Below are positions 46,243-56,044 of a DNA stretch of 64,000 nt, piece after piece. The stretch covers positions 549,082 to 613,081 of the forward strand of contig NZ_JPOF01000007.1 in the NCBI RefSeq assembly GCF_000733755.1, written 5' to 3'. This DNA comes from Lachnoclostridium phytofermentans (lineage in GTDB: Bacteria; Bacillota; Clostridia; Lachnospirales; Lachnospiraceae). Every line of letters starts with the position of its first letter. The stretch's first letter is position 1. Below the pieces are notes generated by a model, which had not been told where the DNA came from, did no database searches, and was given only the letters and a program-made list of their open reading frames with translations. A program made the position numbers and the translations under genes.

Positions 46243-48831
46243 GTGTCGTTTAATATAAAAAAACGTGAGGGATTTAAGTATAATTCTCCTCAAGAAATGT
46301 ATCAAGACAATAAAATAAAAAAAATCAGAGGATTGTTGGATTATCAAGGAACTATGATTGATCAATATATGTCTAATTCTGATAAAAAGAATATAGCACT
46401 TGAACTTCCTACAGGAAGTGGGAAAACATTAGTTGGTTTATTGATTGGGGAATATAGGCGTAAAAAGAACAAGGAAAAGATTGTTTTTTTATGCCCAACA
46501 AAGCAATTAGTTAATCAGGCAGTGAGCCAAGCTACGAATAAATACGGAATTAATGCATTGGCTTTTTGTGGAAAACAGCGTGATTATTTGCCTTGTGATA
46601 AAACAAGCTTTAATATGGCCGAAGCCATTGGCGTTACAACTTATAGTGCCTTTTTTACTCAAGAAACTATGTTTGGTGATGTTGATGTAATTATTATGGA
46701 CGATGTACATTCGTGCGAAGAATATATTATTTCTAACTGGACAATAAAAATTGATAAATCAAATAGTTTATTTATGGTTTTTGCAAATATATTAAAAAAT
46801 ATCATTGGTGAGAGCGATTATGAAAGATTAATTACTGACGACGATAGTAGAGATATTGAGGGATGGTGTAATTTAGTACCAATGACATTACTTTCCGATG
46901 TAATACTTACACTTGAACAACAGCTTAGTTTAGGACTAGATGATGGAACATCAAATTTCTATGCATGGAAAAGAATAAAGGAAAATTTTTCAGAGTGCAA
47001 TATTTATTTGAATAACAGAGAGATTTTGATAAGACCTTGGATCGCACCCACTATGACATATTCACCTTATAAAAAAGCAAAACAGAGAATACTTATGTCA
47101 GCTACCTTGGGGAAAAGTGGTGAATTAGAAAGAATCACGGGAACTGAAAATATAACAACCCTTCCTATTGTAAGTGATTGGGATAAAAAAGGATTAGGAA
47201 GACGATTTTTTATAATTCCTGAGTTATCGTTAAGCGACGAACATGAAGCAGAAATTTTTCTTAACCTGCATAAGTCAACTAATCAAAAAACTGTTGTACT
47301 TGTTCCGGATGATCAATATGCCAAAAGTTTAGATAAATTTGTGGATGAAAATTGTCCAGAAGCAAATGTTTATTATGCTAAAGATATTGAACAATCAAAA
47401 GAAAATTTTATTGAGGATAATAATGCAATAACTATTTTAGCAAATAGGTTTGATGGAATTGATTTTGCAGATGATGAAAGCAGAATGCTATTTATCATTG
47501 ATCTGCCGAAGGTAACTAATATACAAGAAAGATTTCTTGTAACCAGAATGGGAGCTTCTATACTGTTTGCAGAGAGAATAAGAACTAGAATTATTCAAGC
47601 AGTTGGAAGATGTTCTAGAAATCCAAGTGATTATTCTGTTGTTTGTATTTTGGGAAATACAATTCAGAATGATTTAATAAAACATGAAAAACTTAAAATG
47701 TATCCACCTGAGTTAAGAGCAGAATTACAATTTGGAATTGATATGTCAAAGCAGTATAAGGATGTTTCTGAAATATTGGAGCAGGTTAATGATTTTTTAA
47801 GTAGAAATGAAAATTGGCAAGACGCAGAGAGATACATTGTTGATTTACGTGATGAATATTGTACTGAAAAAAATGAATCAGCTAATATGGTTTTTGTAAA
47901 ATTAAAGGAAGCAGCGCAACACGAGCTGAAATATCAATATTCATTATGGAAAAAGAATTATAAGGCGGCTTATGAAGAAACGATGAATATTATAAGTATT
48001 TTAAATGCACCAAGCTTAAGTGGATACAGAAGTTACTGGCAATATATAGCTGGTAGCCTAGCTTATATTTGTTTTAAACTAGGTGAAACAGGCTATCAAA
48101 ACATATGTGTAAAACATTATGAAAGTGCATTAAAAGATAATATTAGTATAAAATGGTTAGAAAAACTTATTTATCAAGTAACAAATAAAAGCGAAGCATT
48201 TATAGAAGATAATTTCGTTGGTGATTTAATAAGTAATATAGAAGATAATTTGACTCAATACAATTTAGATTCGAAATTTGAAAGTAAGATAAAAGTGATA
48301 GTTAGTGATTTATCTTCGATGGATGGTAACACTTTTGAACGTGGTCATAGAGATTTAGGAGAAATGTTGGGATATATTTCTGTAAATGTTAACTCTACGG
48401 CTGCTCCGGATCCTTATTGGATAGTTAATCAAAATCTTTGCATTGTTTCAGAAGATAAAATTTATGCAACTGAGGAAAGTGAAATACCAGTAAAGCACGT
48501 TAAAGAAGCTATGGGACACAAATCGTGGATAATAACGAATGAAAAAAGAATAGGTAAACAATGTGAAGTTATTACAATTATGCTCACCAATACAGAGATA
48601 ATTGAAGATGGTGCAAGAACTTTTGCAAAAGATATCTGGTATGTTAATAGAAAAGATTTTGTGAAGTGGGCATTAGATGCATTATCTGCAATTAGGGAAA
48701 TGCGAAGAACATTCATAGAGTCAGGTGATATGGAATGGAGAAATAATGCCAATAATATAATGAATTTACATAAAACAACACCTAAGGATTTCTTGCAATA
48801 TATCAAAAGAAAAAAATTGTTTGAATTATAA
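46243..48831 (+). CDS. SF2 DNA helicase of the defence island
   Basis: 862 residues from a GTG behind GGAGGTG. Helicase motifs: PTGSGKT near 55, IIMDDVHSCEE near 151 (a DDVH variant of DEAD/DEAH), LMSATL as motif III, and QAVGRCSRNPSDY near 452-464 as motif VI. The C-terminal ~380 residues are helical with no recognised domain. It follows the ABC-3C ATPase by 85 bases on the same strand. It may be a fourth member of that system or a separate defence gene. No nuclease motif seen. Confidence 0.75.
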   Translation: MSFNIKKREGFKYNSPQEMYQDNKIKKIRGLLDYQGTMIDQYMSNSDKKNIALELPTGSGKTLVGLLIGEYRRKKNKEKIVFLCPTKQLVNQAVSQATNKYGINALAFCGKQRDYLPCDKTSFNMAEAIGVTTYSAFFTQETMFGDVDVIIMDDVHSCEEYIISNWTIKIDKSNSLFMVFANILKNIIGESDYERLITDDDSRDIEGWCNLVPMTLLSDVILTLEQQLSLGLDDGTSNFYAWKRIKENFSECNIYLNNREILIRPWIAPTMTYSPYKKAKQRILMSATLGKSGELERITGTENITTLPIVSDWDKKGLGRRFFIIPELSLSDEHEAEIFLNLHKSTNQKTVVLVPDDQYAKSLDKFVDENCPEANVYYAKDIEQSKENFIEDNNAITILANRFDGIDFADDESRMLFIIDLPKVTNIQERFLVTRMGASILFAERIRTRIIQAVGRCSRNPSDYSVVCILGNTIQNDLIKHEKLKMYPPELRAELQFGIDMSKQYKDVSEILEQVNDFLSRNENWQDAERYIVDLRDEYCTEKNESANMVFVKLKEAAQHELKYQYSLWKKNYKAAYEETMNIISILNAPSLSGYRSYWQYIAGSLAYICFKLGETGYQNICVKHYESALKDNISIKWLEKLIYQVTNKSEAFIEDNFVGDLISNIEDNLTQYNLDSKFESKIKVIVSDLSSMDGNTFERGHRDLGEMLGYISVNVNSTAAPDPYWIVNQNLCIVSEDKIYATEESEIPVKHVKEAMGHKSWIITNEKRIGKQCEVITIMLTNTEIIEDGARTFAKDIWYVNRKDFVKWALDALSAIREMRRTFIESGDMEWRNNANNIMNLHKTTPKDFLQYIKRKKLFEL

Positions 48832-48944
48832 ACATGCAACAAAACAGTATTTGTCATAATCAATCGTAATATGAAAATATAAAGTTTTAGATCTATAGTT
48901 AGTAATACTGATTATCTAATATAGAGCATGAAAGGATTAATTAT

Positions 48945-51158
48945 ATGCATATTGAAAGTATTAAGATAACAAATTTTAGAAAACTTGCTAAAAATGCAAT
49001 CATTCATTTTGACAAACAAACGCTGATTGTTGGTAAAAATAATACTGGAAAAACTTCTGTTTCAGAAATTATTACAAAAAGTCTGACTTCGGGGGGGAAG
49101 TTTAATTTTGAAGATTTTAGTAGTGGAGCACTAACTTCTCAATTGTTAAATAATGTTTATTCGGATTATGAGAAGCAACTAACTTTTAATGCGGGAAAAC
49201 CTCTGTCAAAAGAGCAAATACATATATTTGAAAGTAGAATACCTTCAATTTCTATGGATGTTTTAATATCTATTCAAGATGTGGATAATTTGGCTCAAAT
49301 TAAGGAGTTACTGTTTGAGTTTAAAAATAATAGCAAAATATTAATTCGATTAAAGTTTGAATTTGTAAACTTAAAAAATTGTATTTTAAATTATAAGACA
49401 TATATTTCTTCAATTATTGAAAAAAACAATACGAGACCGGAAGGTAAAAAAATAGAGATTTTAGATTTTTATAATTATATTAAACGAAATTTTGAGCAAT
49501 ATTTTGTTCTTAATGCTTATGCATCTAAGCCTCATAGTACATATGAAATGCCAGTATCTATAACATATGTTAAAAGTCTTTTTAATATCGGAATTATTGC
49601 AGCACAACGAGAAGTAGATGATACTTCAGATCAAAGCATGCAAACAATTAGTGGGGCAATTTGGAATTACTATCAAAAAATCACGAAGGAATCAGTGCAA
49701 CTTGATCATGAGGATGAATATAAAAACTCAATTAATGAAATACAAGAAAGCTTAAATGAGAATTATAATTTGATCTTCAAAGATTTAATCGAGCAAGTGA
49801 ATAGAAATATATTATTAACAGATGATAGTCAAAAAATAGGAATTACATCAGAATTTAATATTGAAGAAATATTAAAGAAGAATTCAAAACTTAAGTATAA
49901 TATAGATGAGTTGGTTTTACCGGAATCTTACAATGGACTAGGGTATAGTAATTTAATGTATATATTCATAAAAATAATTACTTATAAATATAAAATTGAA
50001 ATGGAAAATAAAATTTTCAATTTGTTGTTTATTGAAGAACCAGAGTCACATCTACATCCTCAAATGCAGGCTACTTTTTTAAATAGAGTAGAAGATATCT
50101 TGCAATGTGGGCGTTATATTAGTACGGTAATAACAACTCATTCTTCCTACATTTTGCAGAGTAGCTATTTAGATAATATAATATATTTTTTAGCAGATGG
50201 AAAATTCGTAATAATTAAGTCACTAAAAGAATTTTTCTTACTTCCACAGTACAGCAATTTAAAACCGTTTTTGAAAAAGTATTTTAGAATAAATACATGT
50301 GATTTGTTTTTTACTGATAAAGCTATATTGATTGAAGGAAGCGCAGAAAGAATACTAATGCCGATTTTCAAATCTATGATAGATAAAGCTGATAGTGAAA
50401 AAGAAAATCAAATTATGAAACAGCATATTACGACACTTGAAGTCGGTGGAGCTTATGCACATAAGTTTTATGAATTACTTAATTTTTTAGGGATTAAAAC
50501 GTTGATAATAACTGATATAGATTCAGTATCGGGAACATATAACTCTACATGCAAATGTGATTTGCAAAACGAGGGCAATAATAAAAGTGACTATAAGATA
50601 AAAACTTCAAATCAGATTATTAAGAATTGGTTTGAAGTTGTGGGTGAAAAATTATTTTTAAAGGATTTAATTGATAGTCATTTTTTGAATACACTGTCAG
50701 GAAGAGAAACTTGTTTAGTAAAAAAAGTAGATGGGTACGCATGGGTTCGTCTTGCGTTTCAATTACCAATTGATGATGAATTATATTGGGGTAGAACATT
50801 TGAGGAGCAATTAATTAAAGAAAATAGACAATACTTAACGAACATTATTGTAGAACATGCAAAAAAGCAACGAATAGTAGCAGAGGTAGCAGTGGCAGAA
50901 GTTGAAGCAGAAGAGACAACAATATCGCCAAAAATAGAAACAGTTGAACCATTATGTATTTGTTCACTTGAAGATGCTATAAAGCAAGCGAATATAACTG
51001 ATAATCTAGAAAATCTAACATCAGATTTATTAAATGAAAATATTTTTGAGATAGTTTCAAAATTAAATAAAACTGATTTTGCTTTTGATTTATTGATGTT
51101 GGATGGCTGGGATATGCCTCAATACATAAAGGAGGGACTGGCATGGATCAAGAAGTAA
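48945..51158 (+). CDS. gajA: Gabija GajA-like OLD-family nuclease
   Basis: 737 residues. N-terminal ABC-type ATPase with ITNFRKL, Walker A GKNNTGKTS near 28-36 and Walker B LLFIEEPESHLHP near 359-371; C-terminal TOPRIM domain with ILIEGSAER near 461 and LIITDIDS near 521. This is the OLD-nuclease plan of GajA. It is longer than well-known GajA proteins (about 580) because of an extended C-terminus rich in Glu/Val. The next gene is a UvrD-like helicase overlapping by 16 bases, the Gabija arrangement. GajA nicks DNA when nucleotide pools fall during phage infection. Confidence 0.8.
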   Translation: MHIESIKITNFRKLAKNAIIHFDKQTLIVGKNNTGKTSVSEIITKSLTSGGKFNFEDFSSGALTSQLLNNVYSDYEKQLTFNAGKPLSKEQIHIFESRIPSISMDVLISIQDVDNLAQIKELLFEFKNNSKILIRLKFEFVNLKNCILNYKTYISSIIEKNNTRPEGKKIEILDFYNYIKRNFEQYFVLNAYASKPHSTYEMPVSITYVKSLFNIGIIAAQREVDDTSDQSMQTISGAIWNYYQKITKESVQLDHEDEYKNSINEIQESLNENYNLIFKDLIEQVNRNILLTDDSQKIGITSEFNIEEILKKNSKLKYNIDELVLPESYNGLGYSNLMYIFIKIITYKYKIEMENKIFNLLFIEEPESHLHPQMQATFLNRVEDILQCGRYISTVITTHSSYILQSSYLDNIIYFLADGKFVIIKSLKEFFLLPQYSNLKPFLKKYFRINTCDLFFTDKAILIEGSAERILMPIFKSMIDKADSEKENQIMKQHITTLEVGGAYAHKFYELLNFLGIKTLIITDIDSVSGTYNSTCKCDLQNEGNNKSDYKIKTSNQIIKNWFEVVGEKLFLKDLIDSHFLNTLSGRETCLVKKVDGYAWVRLAFQLPIDDELYWGRTFEEQLIKENRQYLTNIIVEHAKKQRIVAEVAVAEVEAEETTISPKIETVEPLCICSLEDAIKQANITDNLENLTSDLLNENIFEIVSKLNKTDFAFDLLMLDGWDMPQYIKEGLAWIKK

Positions 51159-52864
51159 TACAAACAATTTTTAAATGTTTTAATGATAACCAAAATTTTG
51201 TGCTTGAAGCTGGAGCCGGAGCTGGAAAAACACATGCATTAATGGAGTCTATTGAATATCTTCAACACAATTTTTATAAAGTCACAGCAATTCAACCCAA
51301 TATATTATGTATAACATATACTAATGTTGCAAAAGATGAAATTAATTCTCGCATATTAACTCATAAAAATATATGCGTTAATACAATGCATGAATTTTTA
51401 TGGGATTTTATGAATCAATTTCAAAATGAGTTAATTAATTTTGTATTGGAGATGATTGAGGCAGATAAACTTCAATTAAATACAGATATTGATAAAGCTC
51501 AAAAATTAATTGATAAGCCTAGAAAGAATACGAATATTGAAGATAAGAAAGCAATAATAATAAAAAACACTGAGCGTCTTAAAAAATATGAAAATGTATC
51601 TATAACTAAAATTTCCTATGAGAGCTACCGAGCATTATATAAAGGTGTTATTAGTCATGATGATCTTTTAGCACTTGCAATAAAATGCTTAGAAAATTCT
51701 GTTTTCGCAAATATATTTACAAATACATTCACTCATATTTTGATAGATGAATTTCAAGATACAGATGGAAATATTCTAACCAAGCTACTAGATATTGTCA
51801 AATCGAAGAAAGAAAAAGAGGATAATTATCTCGTTATTGGTCTTTTTGGTGATGAGATGCAACGCATATATTCAAATTCCCCTTTAACAATTGACTATAA
51901 TAAAAACAACTTCCTTTCAATACCTAAATTAGAAAATTATAGAACATGTGAAAAAATAATTATTGCAAACAACGTTTTGCGCGGTGATGGACTTGAACAA
52001 AAACATAAAAATCCAGAGGTTAAATTTAATAAACTTCAGTTTGTTTATAATTTAAGTTCTGATACCTATTTAAAAAATTACGATCAAATTGACATTTCAG
52101 AGTATAAACGTTTGTTTTTGAGTCATAGACAAATTGCAGCTGAAATTGGATTTGATGGTATTTCTAGCATTTTTTCAATGGAATATGGAAGATATAGTAA
52201 TGATAAATTACTAAAAATGGAGGATAGTTTTATTTCGGCTATTTTGACCAATATCGTAAAGCTACTGTATGAATATCAATCAAATAATTTTGAGTTAATT
52301 ATAAAGAAAATTGGACTGAATTCATTTGACCAGTTGCAATTTGGAGTATTATTTTCTAACATAGACGAATTGCTTAAATGTAATGCTACTTTAGAACGGG
52401 TAATAAATGCATTAGTAGAAAGCCATATTCAAATTAACCAGAAGAAAATTGAAGAAATAATAAGTAATTATAAAGAACGAGATAAGGAGAAGTTTATAAA
52501 TGATTTATTTTGTATAGAGATAAATCAATATATTAACTTATTTAAACAAATTAATGGAAAGACTCAACTGCAAACATTGCATGGTGTTAAAGGTGCAGAA
52601 TACTCTCATGTTATTGTAAATATGTTTGCTAATCAACCTTGGAATACATATAATTTTGATGATTTATTTTTGCATGGAATAGACGGAAGTTCAGCTGTGT
52701 ATAATGCGCACAAATTGTTTTATGTTGCTTGTACTAGAGCAAAAAGTTCATTGGTCATTAATTATATTACTGATAATAACGACAAAAATCTAAGTGATAA
52801 TATGTTGAAAAATATAAAGAATCTTTTTGGTGACCTAATTGAAACTAGATGTTATCTGCCCTAA
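51143..52864 (+). CDS. gajB: Gabija GajB-like UvrD-type helicase
   Basis: 573 residues of the SF1 UvrD/Rep family: Walker A GAGAGKTHAL near 23-32, LCITYTNVAKDEI (Ia), ILIDEFQDTDGN near 198-209 (II), GLFGDEMQRIY (III), TLHGVKGAEYSHVIV (V), and YVACTRAKSSLVI (VI). Start overlaps the nuclease gene; AAGGAGG precedes it. In Gabija, GajB joins GajA in a large complex. A slightly longer protein than typical GajB. Confidence 0.8.
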   Translation: MDQEVIQTIFKCFNDNQNFVLEAGAGAGKTHALMESIEYLQHNFYKVTAIQPNILCITYTNVAKDEINSRILTHKNICVNTMHEFLWDFMNQFQNELINFVLEMIEADKLQLNTDIDKAQKLIDKPRKNTNIEDKKAIIIKNTERLKKYENVSITKISYESYRALYKGVISHDDLLALAIKCLENSVFANIFTNTFTHILIDEFQDTDGNILTKLLDIVKSKKEKEDNYLVIGLFGDEMQRIYSNSPLTIDYNKNNFLSIPKLENYRTCEKIIIANNVLRGDGLEQKHKNPEVKFNKLQFVYNLSSDTYLKNYDQIDISEYKRLFLSHRQIAAEIGFDGISSIFSMEYGRYSNDKLLKMEDSFISAILTNIVKLLYEYQSNNFELIIKKIGLNSFDQLQFGVLFSNIDELLKCNATLERVINALVESHIQINQKKIEEIISNYKERDKEKFINDLFCIEINQYINLFKQINGKTQLQTLHGVKGAEYSHVIVNMFANQPWNTYNFDDLFLHGIDGSSAVYNAHKLFYVACTRAKSSLVINYITDNNDKNLSDNMLKNIKNLFGDLIETRCYLP

Positions 52865-52970
52865 AGTAAAAATAATTATGGTAGATTAATTTCTTATCTT
52901 GATATACAAGTACTCTGATTTATTTGGAGCACTAAGTAATGTTATTGCGAAAATTACCATAAGTCAGGCG

Positions 52971-53078
52971 ATGATGATTTGTATAATTATAGTGGGTGCC
53001 TTGATGATGACTATGATATTTATACTGTTTAGAAAAGTGAAAAAACTTGAAAAGAATATAGCGAATAATATGAGATGA
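52971..53078 (+). CDS. Possible 35-residue membrane peptide
   Basis: MMICIIIVGALMMTMIFILF followed by a basic tail (RKVKKLEKNI) looks like one membrane helix with a cytoplasmic end. In-frame coding-like codons extend back to a TTG at 52899 (YKYSDLFGALSNVIAKITIS), but neither start has a clear ribosome site. It lies alone between the Gabija pair and the unknown gene at 53223. Confidence 0.35.
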   Translation: MMICIIIVGALMMTMIFILFRKVKKLEKNIANNMR

Positions 53079-53222
53079 AAAAAAGGTGATAAAAGGCAGA
53101 TTTTAAAATAATCGTTTGTATTGACTGTAAAGAACGAATGATCTGAATTGTTAGTAAGAAATAAAGAAAGTACTAGGGCAGCAATGTTAATAATCAAGGA
53201 GCAAAAATGTGGAGGAGATTTA

Positions 53223-55178
53223 TTGGAGAAGACTGAGATTGAATTACTTAAGGATGACAAACTTTCTGCTGATATAAAGCAGGAACTTTTAAAGTATGGA
53301 ATAAATATTGATTCAAATGGGGTGTATTTTCAAAATAAAAATTACAATATATTTCTGACAAAATATTTGGATATAGATGGATTTCGCTTTTTGTCATATG
53401 ATTATTATATTGAGAAGATAATAATTGGACAGAGTAAACTTAATACTATAAAAAAAGGGAAATTTAACGTGGGAACTCAAAAGATAATTCCTTTAGAAAA
53501 GATTTCAGAAAAAGAGTTGTACTACGAAATATATGATGAAATTGTAGGAGATGATACAGATCCTGAAAGTGATACTGACAAAATCAAAGGCATTCGAAAT
53601 AAATTTTATGGTGGAATTAAAAAGGGTGGTATTATAGATCAGCTTGAGGAAATATTCGGATTTAAGCTAGAGGATTTTGATGATAAATATAGTAAATTTA
53701 AGTTTATGAAACTTATGTATGTTCTTAGTAAAACAAAGATGTATGGAGAAAGTGTGAATTTTTACCTTATGTTTCAGAAACCAACATTTGAAAATGTTGA
53801 TAAGACTGTATATGCAGAGGCAAATCGCAATGGAAAAAATATTGCAATATTAAAAAATGAGTTAATTAAAGAAGTACCACTTGAGAAAGTGAGAAGTCTA
53901 AATTTAAAACTGATTGAGATGACAAATAATTGGGAGCGATTATTAGGCGTTTCAGCAAGATATGCATATGAGCACAACACAGAGAACTTATGGCGATTAG
54001 CGGAGTTTCTAGAAAAAAAGGTGGTTAATTTACTTCCGGAAGATTCGAAAATGATTGTTCGAAAATGTAGAGAACCATTATTTGATATTATTTATTTCAA
54101 AGTATTACAACTTGAGTATATATCGATAAAAACTGATTTCGTAAGAATAAATAATGAAACGCTGCAGTATGTAAAGCAGAAGAGAAATATGATAAGTGGG
54201 AATTCAAGTGAAGAGGTTAAGAGAAACTTACTTAAATCATATATTAAGTCACGTAAGGAGGTTCTTGCTAAATATTTGGTTGAGCCAGACTTTTCTGAAC
54301 ATAAGGCGGTGCTCTTTATTGATGAAAATGCAAGAAATACTATTATATTGGTAGAATGGTTTGAACAATCATATGACATAGATTTCTCAAATAGAGTTCC
54401 AGTATTACTGCTAATATCAATATTATTGGCTATAAGAGATGCAAGTAAGAATGATGAAGCAATGGAATATTCATACTACAGGGCATTGCAAACAGGAAAT
54501 ATGAGATTAGTAGATAAGTTAAGTAGGGGTAAGAAGTCAGAAGAAGTATATCATCGTTTGTGGGCGAAGAAAGTACACTTTATACATTCATGCTTATGTG
54601 GGATGGGACAAGAAGCAGAATACAATATTAGAATTGAAAAGGCATTGGATACAATTATGTCTTTTCTGATGAATTACCATAATCTTGATGATTTTGAATT
54701 TTGCAATGACCATATTTTTGATATAGTTATGAGATCGTTTGTTTTAGATGAATTAGCATTAAAAAATATTAAACATGTAGCTGATGGAATAGCTGCACTA
54801 ACTGGTTATAAAACGGAAATTCTTCATAGGAATCCACTCAAGTTATTTAAAATGATGACAGAAAACTATGATTTCAATCCATTTATCGAAGGATTTGTTG
54901 ACGATATTAGAAAAATTGAAGCAGGAATCGTTGAAGTGGAATATCATAAAATAATCGAATTAATTAAATATCCTTCGGGAATAAAATTAGGTGGAATTTT
55001 TAAAGTAAGAGTAAATCAGGATAGAAAAGTATTGCAACTATTGGATTATCATGATATTTCACCAGATGAAGAGTGTGAAAAGTTACGCAGTCTAGGATTT
55101 GAAAAAATGGTATGGATGGGTGAAGATGATGTAAAAGAGTATACTCCTGAAGAGCAGGGTCAGTTATATTGTGTATAG
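53223..55178 (+). CDS. Unrecognised protein, about 651 aa, in the defence island
   Basis: The frame is open from 53148, but the TTG at 53223 has the only good ribosome site (GGAGGAG, six bases before). The product is cytoplasmic, helical and charged, with no P-loop, nuclease or zinc motif that I can see. Features include a repeated-looking SDxxDKIKGIRNKFYGGIK segment near 125-145, a long helical middle, and ALDTIMSFLMNYHNLDDFEF near 480. It stands alone between Gabija and the HsdS-like operon, with its own terminator. It may be a new defence protein or a fusion of decayed domains; I cannot name a family. Confidence 0.6.
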   Translation: MEKTEIELLKDDKLSADIKQELLKYGINIDSNGVYFQNKNYNIFLTKYLDIDGFRFLSYDYYIEKIIIGQSKLNTIKKGKFNVGTQKIIPLEKISEKELYYEIYDEIVGDDTDPESDTDKIKGIRNKFYGGIKKGGIIDQLEEIFGFKLEDFDDKYSKFKFMKLMYVLSKTKMYGESVNFYLMFQKPTFENVDKTVYAEANRNGKNIAILKNELIKEVPLEKVRSLNLKLIEMTNNWERLLGVSARYAYEHNTENLWRLAEFLEKKVVNLLPEDSKMIVRKCREPLFDIIYFKVLQLEYISIKTDFVRINNETLQYVKQKRNMISGNSSEEVKRNLLKSYIKSRKEVLAKYLVEPDFSEHKAVLFIDENARNTIILVEWFEQSYDIDFSNRVPVLLLISILLAIRDASKNDEAMEYSYYRALQTGNMRLVDKLSRGKKSEEVYHRLWAKKVHFIHSCLCGMGQEAEYNIRIEKALDTIMSFLMNYHNLDDFEFCNDHIFDIVMRSFVLDELALKNIKHVADGIAALTGYKTEILHRNPLKLFKMMTENYDFNPFIEGFVDDIRKIEAGIVEVEYHKIIELIKYPSGIKLGGIFKVRVNQDRKVLQLLDYHDISPDEECEKLRSLGFEKMVWMGEDDVKEYTPEEQGQLYCV

Positions 55179-55286
55179 AAAATCATGAAAGTGAAACAAC
55201 AACTTAGGATTGTTTGGATTTGGCGGTTAGCAAATTAATAAAAAGTAAATTTATTTGCCTGTTTGTGCTGTTTGTGTAAAGAAACC

Positions 55287-55334
55287 GGGGTAGATATTAG
55301 TGGAAATACACTCCATTAATTTCTACTCCGTTTT
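55287..55334 (+). terminator. Terminator after the unrecognised protein
   Basis: GGGGTAGATATTAGTGGA (55287-55304) pairs with 55312-55329 around a 7-base loop, with few mismatches, then GTTTTC follows. It separates the unknown gene from the HsdS-like operon promoter. Confidence 0.75.
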
Positions 55335-55343
55335 CTATTTATT

Positions 55344-55365
55344 AAAACACGTATAAAACTTGACA
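55344..55365 (+). repeat. 22-bp direct repeat A at the HsdS-like promoter
   Basis: This 22-base unit (core ACACGTATAA, end ACTTGACA) recurs at 55402-55423 with one mismatch. Copy A ends exactly with the -35 TTGACA (55360-55365). Confidence 0.75.
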
Positions 55366-55388
55366 ATGCAAAAGTGGCTTGTTATACT
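55360..55388 (+). promoter_or_regulatory. Promoter of the HsdS-like/HsdM-like operon
   Basis: TTGACA at 55360-55365, 17-base spacer, TATACT at 55383-55388: a near-consensus sigma-A promoter. Repeat A covers the -35 and repeat B lies just downstream of the transcription start, so a protein bound to both would shut the promoter. Confidence 0.8.
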
Positions 55389-55401
55389 TACAGAAGAAAA
55401 G

Positions 55402-55423
55402 AAAACACGTATAATACTTGACA
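55402..55423 (+). repeat. 22-bp direct repeat B in the HsdS-like leader
   Basis: Same unit as 55344-55365, 58 bases later start to start, and just before the AAGGAGA ribosome site of the HsdS-like gene. The TTGACA at its end may also give a secondary -35 without a good -10. With copy A it looks like a two-site operator. Confidence 0.75.
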
Positions 55424-55435
55424 AAGGAGAATGGG

Positions 55436-56044
55436 ATGGTAACAAGAGAATTGGATTCAATTGTAAATGAAATAGTAAGTGGAATAGTTATATCAAGAAT
55501 TGAACATAAAGAAGACACTTATAAAAGGATTGAGGGAACGAGAAACGTATTAACATTGAGATCAATTACATGCGGAATGATTGATGGTGAAGAAGTTCAA
55601 AAAATCAATTTATCTAAAACGGTTTCTTCTGATAAATTAACAACATATGGAGATATAGTACTAAAATTGAATAAACCATTTGACTCTGTATATATAGAAA
55701 GAGAATATGAAAACTATCTAATTCCATCATTTTGCTGCAAAATAAGCGGTTTAAATTTAAAAGAAGTAGATCCGTATTATTTAGTAGGATACCTAAATAC
55801 TCCTTTTACCAAGGAATATCTGATAACAGCCAATGGAGCATCTGCGTCATCATTGCTTAAAATTAAGGATATAAAAAAACTACCAATTCCATTGCCAAAT
55901 ATCAAAGAGCAAAGAGCTATTGGTGAAGTATTTAGGGTTTGTTGTGAAAGACAAGTTCTAATGAAAAAGATGATAAACCACGAAATGAAGATGGCTGAAA
56001 ATATTATTATGGAAACCGCAAGAGAGGTGTTTGGTAATGAATAA
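55436..56044 (+). CDS. HsdS-like single-TRD DNA-recognition protein
   Basis: The ATG at 55436 follows AAGGAGA; 202 residues. It has one target-recognition domain of type I restriction specificity subunits: LRSITCGMIDGEE, DIVLKLNKPFD, YLIPSFCCKISG, LVGYLNTPFTKEYL, then LKIKDIKKLPIPLPNIKEQRAI and a helical dimer arm. Complete HsdS proteins have two TRDs (about 400 residues), so this would act as a dimer. It overlaps the HsdM-like gene by 8 bases. With no HsdR and a dead methylase next door, it is probably a sequence-specific DNA-binding protein of another system. Confidence 0.75.
   Translation: MVTRELDSIVNEIVSGIVISRIEHKEDTYKRIEGTRNVLTLRSITCGMIDGEEVQKINLSKTVSSDKLTTYGDIVLKLNKPFDSVYIEREYENYLIPSFCCKISGLNLKEVDPYYLVGYLNTPFTKEYLITANGASASSLLKIKDIKKLPIPLPNIKEQRAIGEVFRVCCERQVLMKKMINHEMKMAENIIMETAREVFGNE

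Noticed and set aside
55344..55423. CRISPR array from the two 22-bp repeats
   Set aside because: Only two units, a promoter lies between them and no cas gene is present.
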